A stretch of 64,000 nucleotides of DNA, from positions 1,550,001 to 1,614,000 of the forward strand of contig JAUKTV010000003.1 in the NCBI GenBank assembly GCA_030549205.1, written 5' to 3'. Made by a program: the position numbers and the translations under genes. Positions within the stretch are counted from its first letter, which is position 1. Every line of letters starts with the position of its first letter. Below, piece by piece: positions 1 to 11,068 of the stretch. The stretch is from Apiosordaria backusii. Its lineage: Eukaryota; Ascomycota; Sordariomycetes; Sordariales; Lasiosphaeriaceae. A model generated the notes under the pieces. That model was not told where the DNA came from and did not search any database. It was given only the letters and a program-made list of their open reading frames with translations.

Positions 1-1810
1 GGACATCATCACGTAGATCCTTGGCACCGAACCGTGTGTTGTTTCTCTCCCGCCCGATTGGCATGGCCCCGAACCAAGGCCGCGCAGCCGGCGACCCATC
101 CATTCTTCTTCTTCAGTAATCCAAGAATATCTCTGGTCAAGATCGGAAGGGTAAGGCTGTCTGGCTGGCTCTGTCCATCCTGCAGCGCCAATCTGGGGCA
201 CACTCAGCTGAGAAGCCTCGCTGCAAATTCACGTCAGACGAAACGCGGAGGCGGAGACGGAGGAAGGAGGTGGCACAGTTCTCGTCTGCCCATTTTCTTC
301 GCCGCCAAATAAAGCCTGAAAGAGGACAAGCTCGATATCAGGGCGGCAGCTGAAGAGAAAGAACTTGTGACTGGTCCCGGGCCGATGATTGACAGTCTTT
401 GCCCAATAGTGCCCCTCCGAGAGAGACCTGGATCGACACACATTTTGTTTCGCTTGGTCGTTTCTAGGGGGGACAAATAGTGTGTGGTGAGACCCCGAGT
501 TGCAGCCCGAGGTTCCATCACTCCCGCCCGAGACGGACTCGGCGCTTGCTGCTTCCGCCCCCGAGTTTTTGTCTGCCTTGGCGTCCATGACCACTGCAGC
601 GCTGGGGTTCTTTCGTCATGAAGCATATTCGTAAGCGGCTAGTCTACCCAACAAGATGAGGATCGTAGACAGGCCAAATCAGCTGCCTATCTTTGTTGGT
701 CATTGCCGTGACAGATTCGGAGGACCTTGCCGGTCGTTCGTTGGGTTGGCCACACTGCACACGTGAATATTGCGGCTGCCTTGTCATCATCGGTTTTAAC
801 AACCACACACATTTAGAATTTCGGATTTTTTTTATGATGGCTTTATGCTGGTAGATGAGATGCGCAATCTTGAGATCTCACAGGACGGTTCGTTCGTGTT
901 GCACAAGCCACTTGAGCGCCGCCTCGTTTGACACGCTAGATAATATGCTTCACCAATTCCACCACTCCCGAGCAATCCGAGGGTGGCGTCCAGGAACCCG
1001 AATTTTCTTGACGGCGTTCGCTCCGCTGACAAACATACGGGTTTTCTTCGTGTTTTTCTTCAGCTGTTACCGGTGGCATGGTCGATGGCGTCAGCCTTGA
1101 CAACTTTGCCAGATAGCCCATCGACCTCGGCCCGCTGATAGCCATACAACTCCAACACTCTGGGACCCTCACCCAGCCGGGGAAACAAGATCTCGGGCCG
1201 GTCACATCCTACAACAAACACTGGATGTTTTCCGATTCCGTTTCCCACTACCTGGTCACTTCGTATGCTGAGTAACGTCTCCCTGTGATATCTAGCTAAT
1301 CCACCACCGCCTTGTGATGTCCCAATGAGTCCACCAGTGATGCGACTGCAGATAACTATCAAGAAGCCACCAAAAAGACCTATTCGTGCCGGTGGTATGC
1401 TCAAGCGGCTCTGCAAAAAGAAATCTTGATATGGACTGATCTTGAATGCTAGGTACAGAACAGGTGTGCCTTGCATAGAAGGAACCTTGCAGGCAAACAA
1501 CAGAAGCTTGCCAGGTATCGATTGGCTTCCCATTCCGCTCTGCAGATGCCACGCCGATTCTCACTGCATCTGGACGTCATCTCAATCGTGTAAGGCATCA
1601 CCATTTCGTAACTGCCCTTGAAGATGCAAACCAGCATTTCTTTGTGTATTTTATACATGCAGCGTAGTGTATACCGGCAACGGCCATGTACAACCTGTCT
1701 TTTGAAGCCAATATTATTCCACATGTATCCTCTAGCTCTGTTCCCAGCCACAGCGCCCCGTTTTTGTGTATTACCCCCCTTTCTATACCCATTCATCCTC
1801 ATTCCCCCCC
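1..1810. other. intergenic, no gene assigned
   Basis: Several short ORFs occur on both strands, the longest on the minus strand at 1060-1533 (157 codons). None shows a recognisable domain, a signal peptide or a convincing exon chain. A minus-strand gene with small exons between 830 and 1564 cannot be excluded. Confidence 0.5.
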
Positions 1811-2634
1811 CTAAGCACTCAACACCTTAACACTCCCATCCTCCATCCCAAAATACGCCTCCACCGGCTTCTGCGCGCCCCCCTCTTGCAGTTCCCTCCC
1901 ATTCTTCCCATAAAACAACCCAATCTCCGCCACCCCCGGAATCTTGATCAGCGCATCCGCCAGCTCATCAACCTGCCACTCTCCCTTTTCCCTATCACTC
2001 TGTCCCTCCACCTTGAGCGGCTTAAACGGCGCATCCACAATCCACATCCCATTATCCGTCACGATCGCCCCCGCCTTCCCCGGCAACCCCGGCCGAATCT
2101 TCGCTCCCAAACTCCCCATCCTCTCCAACTCCCCCAACACTCTATTCGCCGCCAACGGCAAAACCTCAATCGGGATCCCCTTGTTCCACTGCGTCCCCAG
2201 CGCAGGGGAAATTTTCCGAAAATCCGCAACGCAGACAAATTTCCTTGAGCTCGCCGCGACGATCTTTTCCTGCCAGAGACACGCCCCGCCGCCCTTGATG
2301 AGGTTCAGCGCAGGGTCGACTTCGTCTGCGCCGTCGAAGCAGACGTCTAGGAGGGCGCCGGGGTGGAGTTTGTTGATGTATTGGAGGTTTAAGCCGGCGG
2401 ACTCGATGAGCTGCTCGGACTGGGCGCCGGTTGGGTAGAAGGTTATCTGGGAGAGGAGGGAGGGGGGAGGAGGGAGGAGATGGCTTCTACTACGTAGACT
2501 ACTGTGGAGCCGGAGCCGATGCCGACGCGGGTGTAGTGGGGAAAGGGGACGAGGTGGGCGGTGACGGATTGGAAGGCGGCGAGGCGTTTGGATTGTTCGA
2601 TTAGATCGACTGGGGAGGGGGTGGTAGTGGACAT
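1811..2634 (-). CDS. rki1: ribose-5-phosphate isomerase (frame break)
   Basis: Interconverts ribose-5-phosphate and ribulose-5-phosphate in the non-oxidative pentose phosphate pathway. The start at 2634 has an AAAATGTC context and opens with MSTTTPSPVDLIEQ. Family blocks in order are GIGSGSTVVYVVEAI, ITFYPTGAQSEQLI, DGADEVDPALNLIKGGGA, QWNKGIPIEV and the C-terminal AYFGMEDGS. The phosphate-binding GSGST and the DGADE/KGGG active-site blocks are intact. The reading frame changes between VVEAI and ITFYPTG inside a C/T-rich tract (plus-strand G6 run at 2462-2467). One additional base in that run would give an uninterrupted protein of about 274 residues, normal for the family. A 47-nt GT-AG intron starting just before VVEA would also restore frame but would delete part of the conserved helix. 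The frame also stays open upstream of the start (see findings). Confidence 0.85.
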
Positions 2635-3445
2635 TTTGAAGGTTGATGAGAGGGGGGTTAGGGGTGGGTAACGATGAGGTTTGAGGCGGGGTGAAGGGAA
2701 GAGTGAGTGGTGTTGCCGGTGGTGTTGGTGAGGGAGAAAAAAATGAGACACGGCGGCGGCGGTTGTCGTCCCGCCGGCTCCGGAGGATGGGAACAATGGT
2801 CTGGCTGGGTGGGGTGGTCCACTTCTTATGTTAAGGAGGGATGCGGTTGAGAAGGAGGCGCTTCTGAGGAGGAGGTGGTGCTTATTCATGTAAGTGCAGC
2901 TGAGCCAGGAATTATGGAGAGCTTCAATGAAGGGTCTGCACTGATGAGTCTGATAGGACCAAGGCACGTGTTTGAGCTGTTGGATCTGACCTCAATTGAT
3001 GCTGTTTCAACCCCGCGGCGGGGCACTGGGACAGGGATAGCAAACTTTTGTGACGTCACGTGCGGAGGGAGATGTTTTCTGGGGAAATTGACCTTTCCTT
3101 TTTGGAATGAGTGGTCTGTGAGTTGGAGAGATTTCAACTCACATCCATCAACAATTTTCACACTACAAGATACCCCGCGACGACGATGAGGCTTCCAATC
3201 TGTACTTCGTTGTCGGATCAACGTATATTTGATTAATAATCGGAATTCTCATCAACACACATCTTTCAGTGAAAAGGTCGGCAGTAATGGCATCAAATTT
3301 GTTCATTTATATTTGAGGTGCACGAGACATCTCGAGGGGTATGTAACTCTGATGATGTTCAATGCGGTGTGTGAGTCACCCTCTCTCTGCAGTCACATGC
3401 ATGAGCTGACTAAGGTATTCAATCTGCAGTGACAATCCTCCCTTT
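2635..3445. other. rki1 upstream region and MFS downstream region
   Basis: Holds the presumed promoter and leader of rki1, whose frame is open back to 2967, and the 3' flank of the MFS gene. Nothing else was recognised. Confidence 0.5.
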
Positions 3446-5398
3446 CTAATGCTCAAATCTAAAATCCAACCTCTTGTTACCCTCGTCCTTCGTGTTGGCC
3501 AGATAATCCAGCCTCTGCTCCTCAGTCATGGCAGACCACTTCTTATCCCTCGACTTATTCTTCCATACATAGTACGCCTTGACCAGTGCATAGACAACGA
3601 TGTTCATGCACAGAATCGCAAGCAGCTGTCGGTTACCACGCTTGTAGAGGGATGCTCGATCGTCCTCTCGGTAAATATTCGAGGCAATAATACCTGACGT
3701 TTGCACTGCCATATTGTACACAGCAGCCGATATCGTACGAGACCGAACCGAATTTGCGTTTCGAGAATTCCACGCCACCTGGATAGGATGAGGGTTGGGG
3801 AACGACAACAGCAGTGTCGTAACAGCATAGATCACCCAGCGGTTGGTTTTGGCAAGGTCGGCAACATTGAAGAAGATCAAGAACGGCAAACCCCAGATCT
3901 GACTGGTGACAGAAAGAGCCGTCAAGTTGCTGAACCTCTCGGCTGCGTACGCCACCGCCAACATGGTGATCATATGGCCCACTGTGTAAGGAATAGTCAA
4001 GAGGTTGGATTGGAAGACGTCGAAACCGAGACCCCTCAGAGAGAGGGTCAGATACTGCCCAACAGGCACGAAGGGAATCTGGAAGACAAGACCAAGCGCA
4101 TAGAGTGGCCTACAACAATGTCAGTTTTCGGACTCCGACGGCAGGCAACAGCAACGGGCACATACCATAAGTCGTAATCCTTCAGACTCTTCCACAACAA
4201 TCCAATGGTGATGCGCTCTCGGTTGTGCATATCCGACTTGCTAGGATCCTCACGGAGCACGCGATTCACCATGATGGTTTCTTCTCTTTCGTTGAACCAC
4301 CCTTCCTTGCCTTTGCCTCTGAACCAGCTCGCAGTCTGGCACGGGCCCGCAGGCATCAAGAGGAACGCCATGATACCGATGATCAGAGTCAACAGGCCCT
4401 CGACCAAGAACAGCCACCTCCATCCCGCATGACCCTCGATACCACGCATACGCAAGAGACCCTGTGCCAACAGCGCCGAAAGAATATCAGCAATGCTCAT
4501 GGCTGTCCAGAAGTATCCCAGGCGTATGGTCAGCTCGGCGTGCTTGTAAAAGTACGAGAGGTACAAGATGATCTGTTCGGCAAGTTGTGAGCATTTACGT
4601 CGCGGCAGAACAGATGGTCAAGACTTCTTACATCCGGGATAAACCCGCCCTGGAGAATCCCCAGGAGCGCACGGCAGACAATGAAGGAAGTGCGGCCGGA
4701 CAGCCAGAACTGGGCACTGGCTACAAGACTCCAGAGGGTCATCTGAGCGGGGATCCAGCGATCAGGTCCAATCCACTTCGAAACCAACTGAGAGGGCAGT
4801 TCTGCGCAGAGGAAGGAAAGCTTGAAGACAGTGTTGCCAAGATTGTAATCTGTCTCAGTGTCAGTAACAATCTCTGCTGTCCGTGTTAAACCCCTACTTA
4901 CCATTGGTGTTCATGCCTAACTCGGGGAGAAAATTGTCCGTCAATGCTTGACTGATGTTGGCACGATCGAGCTCCAAGGCCATGAACATGATGCAAGCCC
5001 AGACCATGATTCGGAAATCAATCTTTCGGATAAGTTTGTTTTCCTCCCCCCAGGTCCACCTCGCGAGGGGATCGAAGCGGTGGGTGTTTTCCCTATAGAT
5101 GGTTGTCAGGAATTACACTATCAAAAGAGCATCAACAAGAAAGCGCTCACCATTCCGCTGGTGGATGGTATTTCTCTGCGGTCTCAGGATCATCAAAGAC
5201 GCTGGGGAGAGTTGCAATAGCTTCTGAGTCGTATGGCTTGCTGCGTTGCCAGAAGTGTTTCTTTCGCTCGATGGGCTCTCCAAGAGGGGGTATGGAGGCA
5301 ACGGAAGTGGAAGAGGCATCAAAATCCCTCTTCTCCGAACCACCTACGGGAATAGGGGCCCGAGGGATGGCCTTTTCTCGAGTGAGGACGGTGGCCAT
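3446..5398 (-). CDS. MFS transporter, Dal5/allantoate permease (ACS) family
   Basis: Predicted plasma-membrane symporter for organic anions. Five exons are visible. The first (5398-5151, MATVLTREKAIPRAP) is a cytosolic N-terminus, followed by a 58-nt intron (5150-5093). Later introns lie near 4900, 4600 and 4130. Diagnostic Dal5-family blocks are FRIMVWACIMFMALELDRAN in TM1, ALTDNFLPELGMNTN, then DYNLGNTVFKLSFLCAELPS, the GPDRWIPAQMTLWSLVA region, and GWRWLFLVEGLLTLIIGI before the central loop. About 12 membrane segments and a C-terminal cytosolic tail (YYVWKNKSRDKKW) fit a full-length transporter of about 500 residues. The start at 5398 (ACAATGGCC) is preferred over an in-frame Met at 5482. 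It is divergent from the TauD-type dioxygenase. Members of this family carry allantoate, nicotinate, pantothenate, cysteine or sulfonates; the substrate here is inferred only from the neighbour. Confidence 0.9.
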
Positions 5399-7031
5399 TG
5401 TGTTGTCCTGTTTGCCTCGTCTCTTTTCAAGATCCAAAAAGGAGCAAGACTGGCCGTGGCTGTGGATGGACACTTCTTTCACTCGGTATCATGGCCAGAG
5501 ACTGACCTCTTTATAGCTATCTCTCAGGGCTGGAAATATTGATTGCTACACCACGGCAATTATCACGACTTTCACGGGTACATGGCATGGCGTATACAGT
5601 CTGCAGAATCACGTTTGGATGTACTGGACCATTGGTACCGGGTAGGAGGCAGATCGATGCATACTGGTATGCACAACACCTACAGTTGTCGGCGCGCCCA
5701 ACCCCCCGGCTGGGTCTTTGCCCCCACTCAACACTGATGGCGACATCTACAATGTCCCGTTCAGGCGGTTTTGGGCCCTTGACAGCACTCTTAGCCAACA
5801 GCTGGGACGGGAGACGGCATCTCAAATCAGCAACAGGACCGAGATCTGGACCCTGGGGTTCACGAGAAGACACGCCACAGACAGAAACGTGGCTATCAGC
5901 TGGGCGAAACTTGTCGTGAACAAGACGAAGCCATCGGTCTAGACTCTGTCATCTAGCGCTACCGAGCCAGTTGGGGATCTCTTATGGTCACTGCATCTCA
6001 GGCCGTAGTGGCAACTATCACCTACTTTTCACATTGATGCATCAGTAGTTGTTCAAGGCGTGGTAAAGAACGCCGTCTGGGGCAGGTTGATTCTCCTGGA
6101 CGAGGATCAAAAGGGATGAACACAATCCTCCCAGCCGACGTTCCGACAACGGTTCCCAGATGTGATTGATTTCATAACCCCTGATAAGAAACCTCCGAAA
6201 TTGAAACCCTCCGTTGGAACCTCGGATTGGGAGCAGTCGTTACTGGTGTGCAATTGAGTCTGGTGTTGCGGGTGGGCGGAATCGCGATGGCGTGATGATT
6301 CGTGATCGGCTTGGCCCCTGACGCGACGACATCTTCACGAGCCAGTGGTTCGCACCATTCTAATAACAAAACAGCTCCCATTGGCCAGCAGTTGATCTCT
6401 CCATTTTCAAAATAAAAGCATATGGCGACATGGCCTACTAAACTGACAGAACACGCCGTCTCGCATTATCTCCGGCTGCCACCCCTTGACTGCCGCTGTT
6501 ACTAGGCCTGCGGCGCCGGCTCGGGCAGGGAAACGTGGGGGTGAAGACGACCTCCATTCATTGCCTGGGACGCGGAATGCAGTCTGCATGTTGTTCTCTC
6601 ACCCCGCATTTTCATGACCCTCGGCCCCGGGTCTCTTTGTCCTCTAAATTATGTCACAACATCGGGGGTTGAGCTCACCTTAAGTCCGGACAGTGTCCTA
6701 TCTTGACAACATCACGGAATGAGCCATTGGGAGCTCGTCATTGCTGTTGGCGAGTAGTGATTCGACGAACACGAGTAAGGTATCCAGGAAGCCCATCAGC
6801 TCGTTTGGCCAGCCTACGAATGCGACTGTGGCAGCTGGGTTGCGCGGGGTTGCACACCCTCACGCAATGTTGGTGTGGATGGTGATGCACGCTTGACTCA
6901 TGAGGTAACAAAGAGGTTGAGGTCCTGAGGGCAAGGGATGATTGTATAAGAGACGAAAGATTCCGGGTACCAGACAGTCCAGAACCTCATCACCATCACC
7001 TCACATCTTGAACTCCCCAGGAACAGACACA
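5399..7031. promoter_or_regulatory. shared divergent intergenic region (MFS / dioxygenase)
   Basis: About 1.6 kb separates the two start codons and holds no convincing ORF. The 10-mer ATGGCGACAT occurs at 5737-5746 and again at 6422-6431. Each copy differs by one base from the palindromic consensus ATGRYRYCAT reported for the Neurospora sulfur regulator CYS3. That makes them weak candidates for sulfur control. The 3' end carries the dioxygenase TATA element. Confidence 0.35.
6945..6950 (+). promoter_or_regulatory. TATA-like element of the dioxygenase gene
   Basis: TATAAG lies 82 bases before the chosen ATG at 7032, followed by a pyrimidine- and A-rich leader. Position and sequence fit a core promoter. 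Confidence 0.4.
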
Positions 7032-8150
7032 ATGGCTCCCTCCGCAATTGAAACCCAAACCCCTGTGGTGCCCATCGTCACCAAGGGCGCCGCTGCCACC
7101 ACCGAGAGGCCAGCGCCTCTCAAGTTGACTGGCCTGCTTGACCAGTTCGAGTCCTTCGAGGTCACTCCCGTCATTGGCAAGGAGTTCCCCAAGGCCAACT
7201 TGGTCGAGTGGCTCAGCGCCCCCAACTCTGACGACCTCCTCCGCGAGCTCGCCATCACCATCTCCCAACGCGGCGTTGTCTTCTTCCGCGCCCAAGACGA
7301 GCTCACCAACGAGCTCCAAAAGAAGCTCATCCTCCGCCTCGGCGAGCTCACCGGCCGCCCTGCCACCTCCGGCCTCCACATCCACCCCCTCCTCAACTCG
7401 GAGCGTGAGCTCGGCGGCGACGACCCGGAGATCAGCACCATCTCCTCCCTCCAAAACAAAAAGTTCTACGCCCACAATGCCGTCGCCGGCGAGCTCTCCC
7501 CCAAGAGGCAGGCCACCGGTCAGTGGCACTCAGACATCGCCTTTGAGCCCGTCCCCGCCGACTACACCTCCCTCCGCCTCGTCGAGCTCCCCACCACAGG
7601 AGGCGACACCCTCTGGGCCTCTGGCTACGAACTCTACGACCGCCTTTCCGAACCCTACCAGAAATTCCTCGAGTCCCTAACCGTCACCTTCCAACAACCC
7701 GGCTTCGGCAAAGTCGCCGAGGCAGCCGGCTTCAAGCTCTACGACAAGCCCCGCGGCGCTCCCGAGAACGTCGGCACCGAGCTCAAGGCCATCCACCCCG
7801 TCATCCGCACCAACCCTGTTACAGGGTGGAAGAGCTTGTTCCCCGTCGGCGGGCACGTCAAGCACATCAATGGCGTCACCGAGGAGGAGTCCAAGGCGCT
7901 GCTGACGTGGTTTTTGGATTTGGTATACAAGAACCACGATCTGACTGTCAGACTGCAGTGGAAGAACAAGAATGATATTGCGATTTGGGACAACAGGAGC
8001 ACGTTCCACACTGTGACGTTTGATTACCTTGGTGGGGAGTACGGCGAGCGGTTTGGCAACCGCGCGGTGGGGCTGGGGGAGAAGCCGTATTTGGATCCCA
8101 ACAGCACTGGGAGGAGGGAGGCGCTGGATAAGGAAAGGGGTCAGCAGTAA
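7032..8150 (+). CDS. TauD/Jlp1-type Fe(II)/2-oxoglutarate-dependent dioxygenase
   Basis: Uses 2-oxoglutarate and O2 to oxidise its substrate; fungal relatives such as yeast Jlp1 release sulfite from taurine and other sulfonates. Single exon, 372 residues. The iron facial triad is visible as His166 and Asp168 in GQWHSDIAFE and His326 in STFHTVTFDY. The 2-oxoglutarate-binding arginine is in RFGNRAVGLG (about 340-344). TTGGDTLWASGYELYDRLS is also typical of the family. The start at 7032 (CACAATGGCT) is preferred; the in-frame Met at 6942 would add 30 residues overlapping the TATA element. Codons are strongly C-ending, as in well-expressed genes. It is divergent from the MFS transporter, which suggests joint uptake and desulfonation. 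The exact substrate cannot be read from sequence. Confidence 0.93.
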   Translation: MAPSAIETQTPVVPIVTKGAAATTERPAPLKLTGLLDQFESFEVTPVIGKEFPKANLVEWLSAPNSDDLLRELAITISQRGVVFFRAQDELTNELQKKLILRLGELTGRPATSGLHIHPLLNSERELGGDDPEISTISSLQNKKFYAHNAVAGELSPKRQATGQWHSDIAFEPVPADYTSLRLVELPTTGGDTLWASGYELYDRLSEPYQKFLESLTVTFQQPGFGKVAEAAGFKLYDKPRGAPENVGTELKAIHPVIRTNPVTGWKSLFPVGGHVKHINGVTEEESKALLTWFLDLVYKNHDLTVRLQWKNKNDIAIWDNRSTFHTVTFDYLGGEYGERFGNRAVGLGEKPYLDPNSTGRREALDKERGQQ

Positions 8151-8518
8151 AAGGATTCTTTGGGATATTTAAGGTGGTGGTAAAGGGCATGGATTGGATT
8201 GTTGTATGAAGTTATGAATGAATGCATATTTTGTTTTGTTGTCAAATTGGCACACTTCAGTCTTTGCTTCCAATGTCACCTATGTGATGGTGCTTAACCT
8301 GATATTACTACTGCCAATCTCCCCGTCGGTGATAAATGCTATCGTCGTTACTGACATACAGCTTGCCTGTCACTGTTTATTTCTGCAAACGAGGGAGGTT
8401 GTCGATGTGCACTAATATCGTTTGCACTTCAGACGGGGCTAGGGGTGAGCCTACGGGCAGGTTCACCTATCCAGCCCTGCCTATCATAGGGCTTGGATCC
8501 AGAACCGCTCATTGTTCA
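8151..8518. other. 3' flank of dioxygenase gene, 5' flank of tRNA
   Basis: A/T-rich untranslated sequence; no gene recognised. Confidence 0.6.
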
Positions 8519-8615
8519 GGCTGAGTGGCGCAATGGTAGCGCGTTACTTTCCGGTTTCAACTTTGGTTAAATCTCCAGCTGGTAAAGGTTCTGGGTTCGA
8601 GTCCCAGCTTGGTCG
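8519..8615 (+). tRNA. tRNA-Arg(CCG) with a 25-nt intron
   Basis: A complete cloverleaf can be drawn. The acceptor stem pairs 8519-8525 (GGCTGAG) with 8608-8614 (CTTGGTC), including wobble pairs. The D arm is GCGC-AATGGTA-GCGC. The anticodon stem pairs TTACT (8544-8548) with GGTAA (8581-8585). The T arm is CTGGG-TTCGAGT-CCCAG and the discriminator is G. With the canonical eukaryotic intron site after position 37, the loop is TT-CCG-G / T. That gives anticodon CCG (arginine) and an intron at 8555-8579. The D arm and the AGGTT variable loop also resemble tRNA-Trp, and a CCA triplet occurs in the intron. Reading it as Trp would need a non-canonical intron position, so Arg is preferred. Confidence 0.75.
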
Positions 8616-8618
8616 CAC

Positions 8619-8623
8619 TTTTT
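8619..8623 (+). terminator. RNA polymerase III terminator
   Basis: TTTTT begins four bases after the tRNA discriminator base, as expected for Pol III termination. Confidence 0.7.
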
Positions 8624-8919
8624 GCCCCCATAGAATCTATCTTATCTTTTTCCCACCTCTCATCACCCCTTTTCACCCCTGTTTCTAGGACCTGTCCCCT
8701 TACTCGTCGCTTTTTCATCAGCCAACGGGACGTCTTCTATTCCTGCATATGGACTCCCCTTGTAGGCCTAGTCCCATGACGTGGTTTCAAACGACAAGGT
8801 CGAAAAGTTCGCATTACTTCACCATTAGGTATACGCCTGCTACATGCCAAAAGCCGAACCCGCCTGCCTGCTATGAAATACGCCTAAACGCCCAAAATAT
8901 GAGAACCCCGATAAAAACC

Positions 8920-11068
8920 CTAATTACTACCACTCGCCTCTCCCTCCTCATCGCCAACCCTAATAAGCTCCTCCTCACCAACCTTCTCGGCCTCTTCCTC
9001 ACCCCCACCCAGTCCCCTCTCTCCAGCAATAACCTTAGCCAACCCCTCAATCATCCTCTTCAGCTCCTCCACCTCCTGCTTCAACTTCTTCACCTCCGTC
9101 ACCCCGGCATCCTCCTCCAAATTACTCTTAGCACTCGCCACCGTCTTGGACCACCCGTCACCCTCAAAATCAAAGTGATCAGACATTTGCTCCCACTCTT
9201 CAATCGTATCATCATCCTCTTCCCCCCTTGCCCTATTCCCCCTAATCTCCTGCGCGGTCCTCATCTCAAAGTACGCCGAGACCAGCAAAAGAGGCGAGTA
9301 CAGCGCGGCCATGACGATATCGTTCAGGTGCTCATACGTCTTCCTGCTCATCCACCACTCGAAGGGAATCGCCAAGCAGAAGATCTCAATGAGGTTAAAA
9401 GGCGGGATAAACACATTCTCGTCGGGGGCGCGGACAAAAGTCATGGTCTTTTGCGCAAACATGGCGAGGTACTCGTCGTTGGCGTTGTCGTAAATGTCCT
9501 CGTAGGCAGAGTTGTAGAGTGCAATCAAGATGTTGAGCAGGACGACCTATAGTATACTCCGTTAGCCTCTCCTCGACCGCAACTTTGAGACTCTGCGAGA
9601 CGTACCATAACAACAAAAGTAAAGCAGTAATACAGAATCAGCCCAAACGGATGACTGAACCTATCAAACCCGCTAAAATCCGGGCTCTGCATCAGCGCGT
9701 TCGCCATCGCTTGGATGATGAAGAAGAAGTCTTCAGCGGTCTGGTCATCGGCAAAGTCCAGCCCGATGAACGCCTGCAGGAAACCAATAAAGATCACAGC
9801 GAGCAGGGCAAAGAAGATCATTGACTCCTTCATCATCACTTTGAGCACCACCAACATCGCCCCAAAGAACCGGAAGCTGTCGAGGTAGAGCAGCAGCCGG
9901 CCCCAAAACATCGGCGCGCTAACGGCCAAGAAGTTGTAGCTCAGGGTAGTGTACTGGTGTCTAATCGGGTCGTCAACTCCCGCGCTGAGCGCAATGAACC
10001 GCATGATCAAGCTCGTCGTGACAAGGGCATACAGCAGCGAGTTGAAGGCATGCCAAAAGCTCAAGATCTGATACCCCGCTTTCCAGAGTTTCGAAACCTC
10101 GTCGCAGATGTACCCGACTGTGAAAACATACAGCAAGCCCTCAATGAGATCAATCTCTCCTCGGGCATTGACCGAGTTCATGGCAAGGGTGTAGAGGATC
10201 AGGTAAAAGAACGAGAACAGCATCTGCGCCACATTCTGATACATCGGCGCTCTCATCCGGTCGGGGTCGAGATGAGCACAGTAGGAAGTGTTGTCCTTGT
10301 CTTTGTAATCCACAAAGTTGGAGGGGTCATCTTCGTCCTGCACTAGCCAGCCCTTCCAGAGAAAGTTGATGCATTTCTGGTAGCCGGATGATCCGATGAC
10401 ACGCAAGGCGTGGAGGTCGACAGCTCGCTCGACAACGTTGGCCGGAGGGGTAGGACGGCCGTTGATGATGATGGAGTAGCGCTTTAGGAGGACCGAGTGC
10501 ATGAGGTAACTAGCGTCAGTCTCGGTTTCGATGCTATCTTCTGTTAGCTTCCTATTCGTGAACACTTCCACGGGACATGGCTTACATCTGCTTAGCGATA
10601 ACCTCACAAGCCGTCGCCCTGAGATTATGCAGATCCGCATCCCACAGCTCCACCAAACTCTGATGTTTCCACCAGCGCTTGTTGACCAGCAGACAGAAGA
10701 CCACACAGGCTCCATGCTCCTTGCCGCCGGCCTCCTTGGCTGCCTTGATCACCTTGCCGGTAATGACTTTGCTGTGAGGGCGGGTGACCAGCTCGGGGTT
10801 CAACTCGCAGGGCACACACTCCTCGATCAAGTGGCGCAATCGGAGGGCAACTTCGGTCACGGCTTGAGGGGGAATGGCAGACTCGAGCGGTTCATCGTGG
10901 TAGTGGGGGAGTACTTCCCGGGCATTAGCAAAGAAAGCGAGAATAAGAGAAGGGAGAAAACGTACAGCGCCGACGAGAATCATGCCACCAGCTGTCGTGC
11001 TCATGGTGGTGTCCGTCGCCTGGATGGCGGTCCCAGCCGAGGAGCTTTCGCCAGCTTATGTTGCTCAT
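8920..11068 (-). CDS. yvc1: TRP-type vacuolar cation channel (Yvc1)
   Basis: Releases Ca2+ from the vacuole in response to stretch, Ca2+ or lipid signals. Four exons. Exon 1 (11068-10966) starts MSNISWRKLLGWDRH and ends in phase 1 at a GTACGT donor. The intron at 10965-10914 (52 nt) restores frame into LPHYHDEPLESAIPPQ. A second intron ends GATAG so that IAKQ continues as IIETETDASYLMHS, and a third near 9600-9550 joins FVVM to VVLLNILIALYN. Yvc1 landmarks are ALRLRHLIEECVPCEL, the cysteine-bearing VVFCLLVNKRWWK region, six hydrophobic segments, a pore helix around FFFIIQAMANALMQSPDF, FIPPFNLIEIFCL, and an acidic stretch (EEDDDTIEEWEQMSDHF). The tail ends in a heptad-like EVKKLKQEVEELKRMI and a Glu/Gly-rich end. 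An in-frame Met at 11004 would instead translate the first intron and is not used. Confidence 0.92.

Noticed and set aside
1060..1564. Possible minus-strand gene with small exons
   Set aside because: Open frames exist but no domain, signal peptide or consistent splice chain was found.
5517..5942. Short ORFs in the MFS/dioxygenase intergenic region
   Set aside because: Overlap each other on both strands, with no coding character or recognisable motif.
6996..7680. Open frames on both other readings of the TauD-type gene
   Set aside because: Produced by codon bias of the dioxygenase; Ser/Pro- or Gly/Leu/Glu-rich with no motif.
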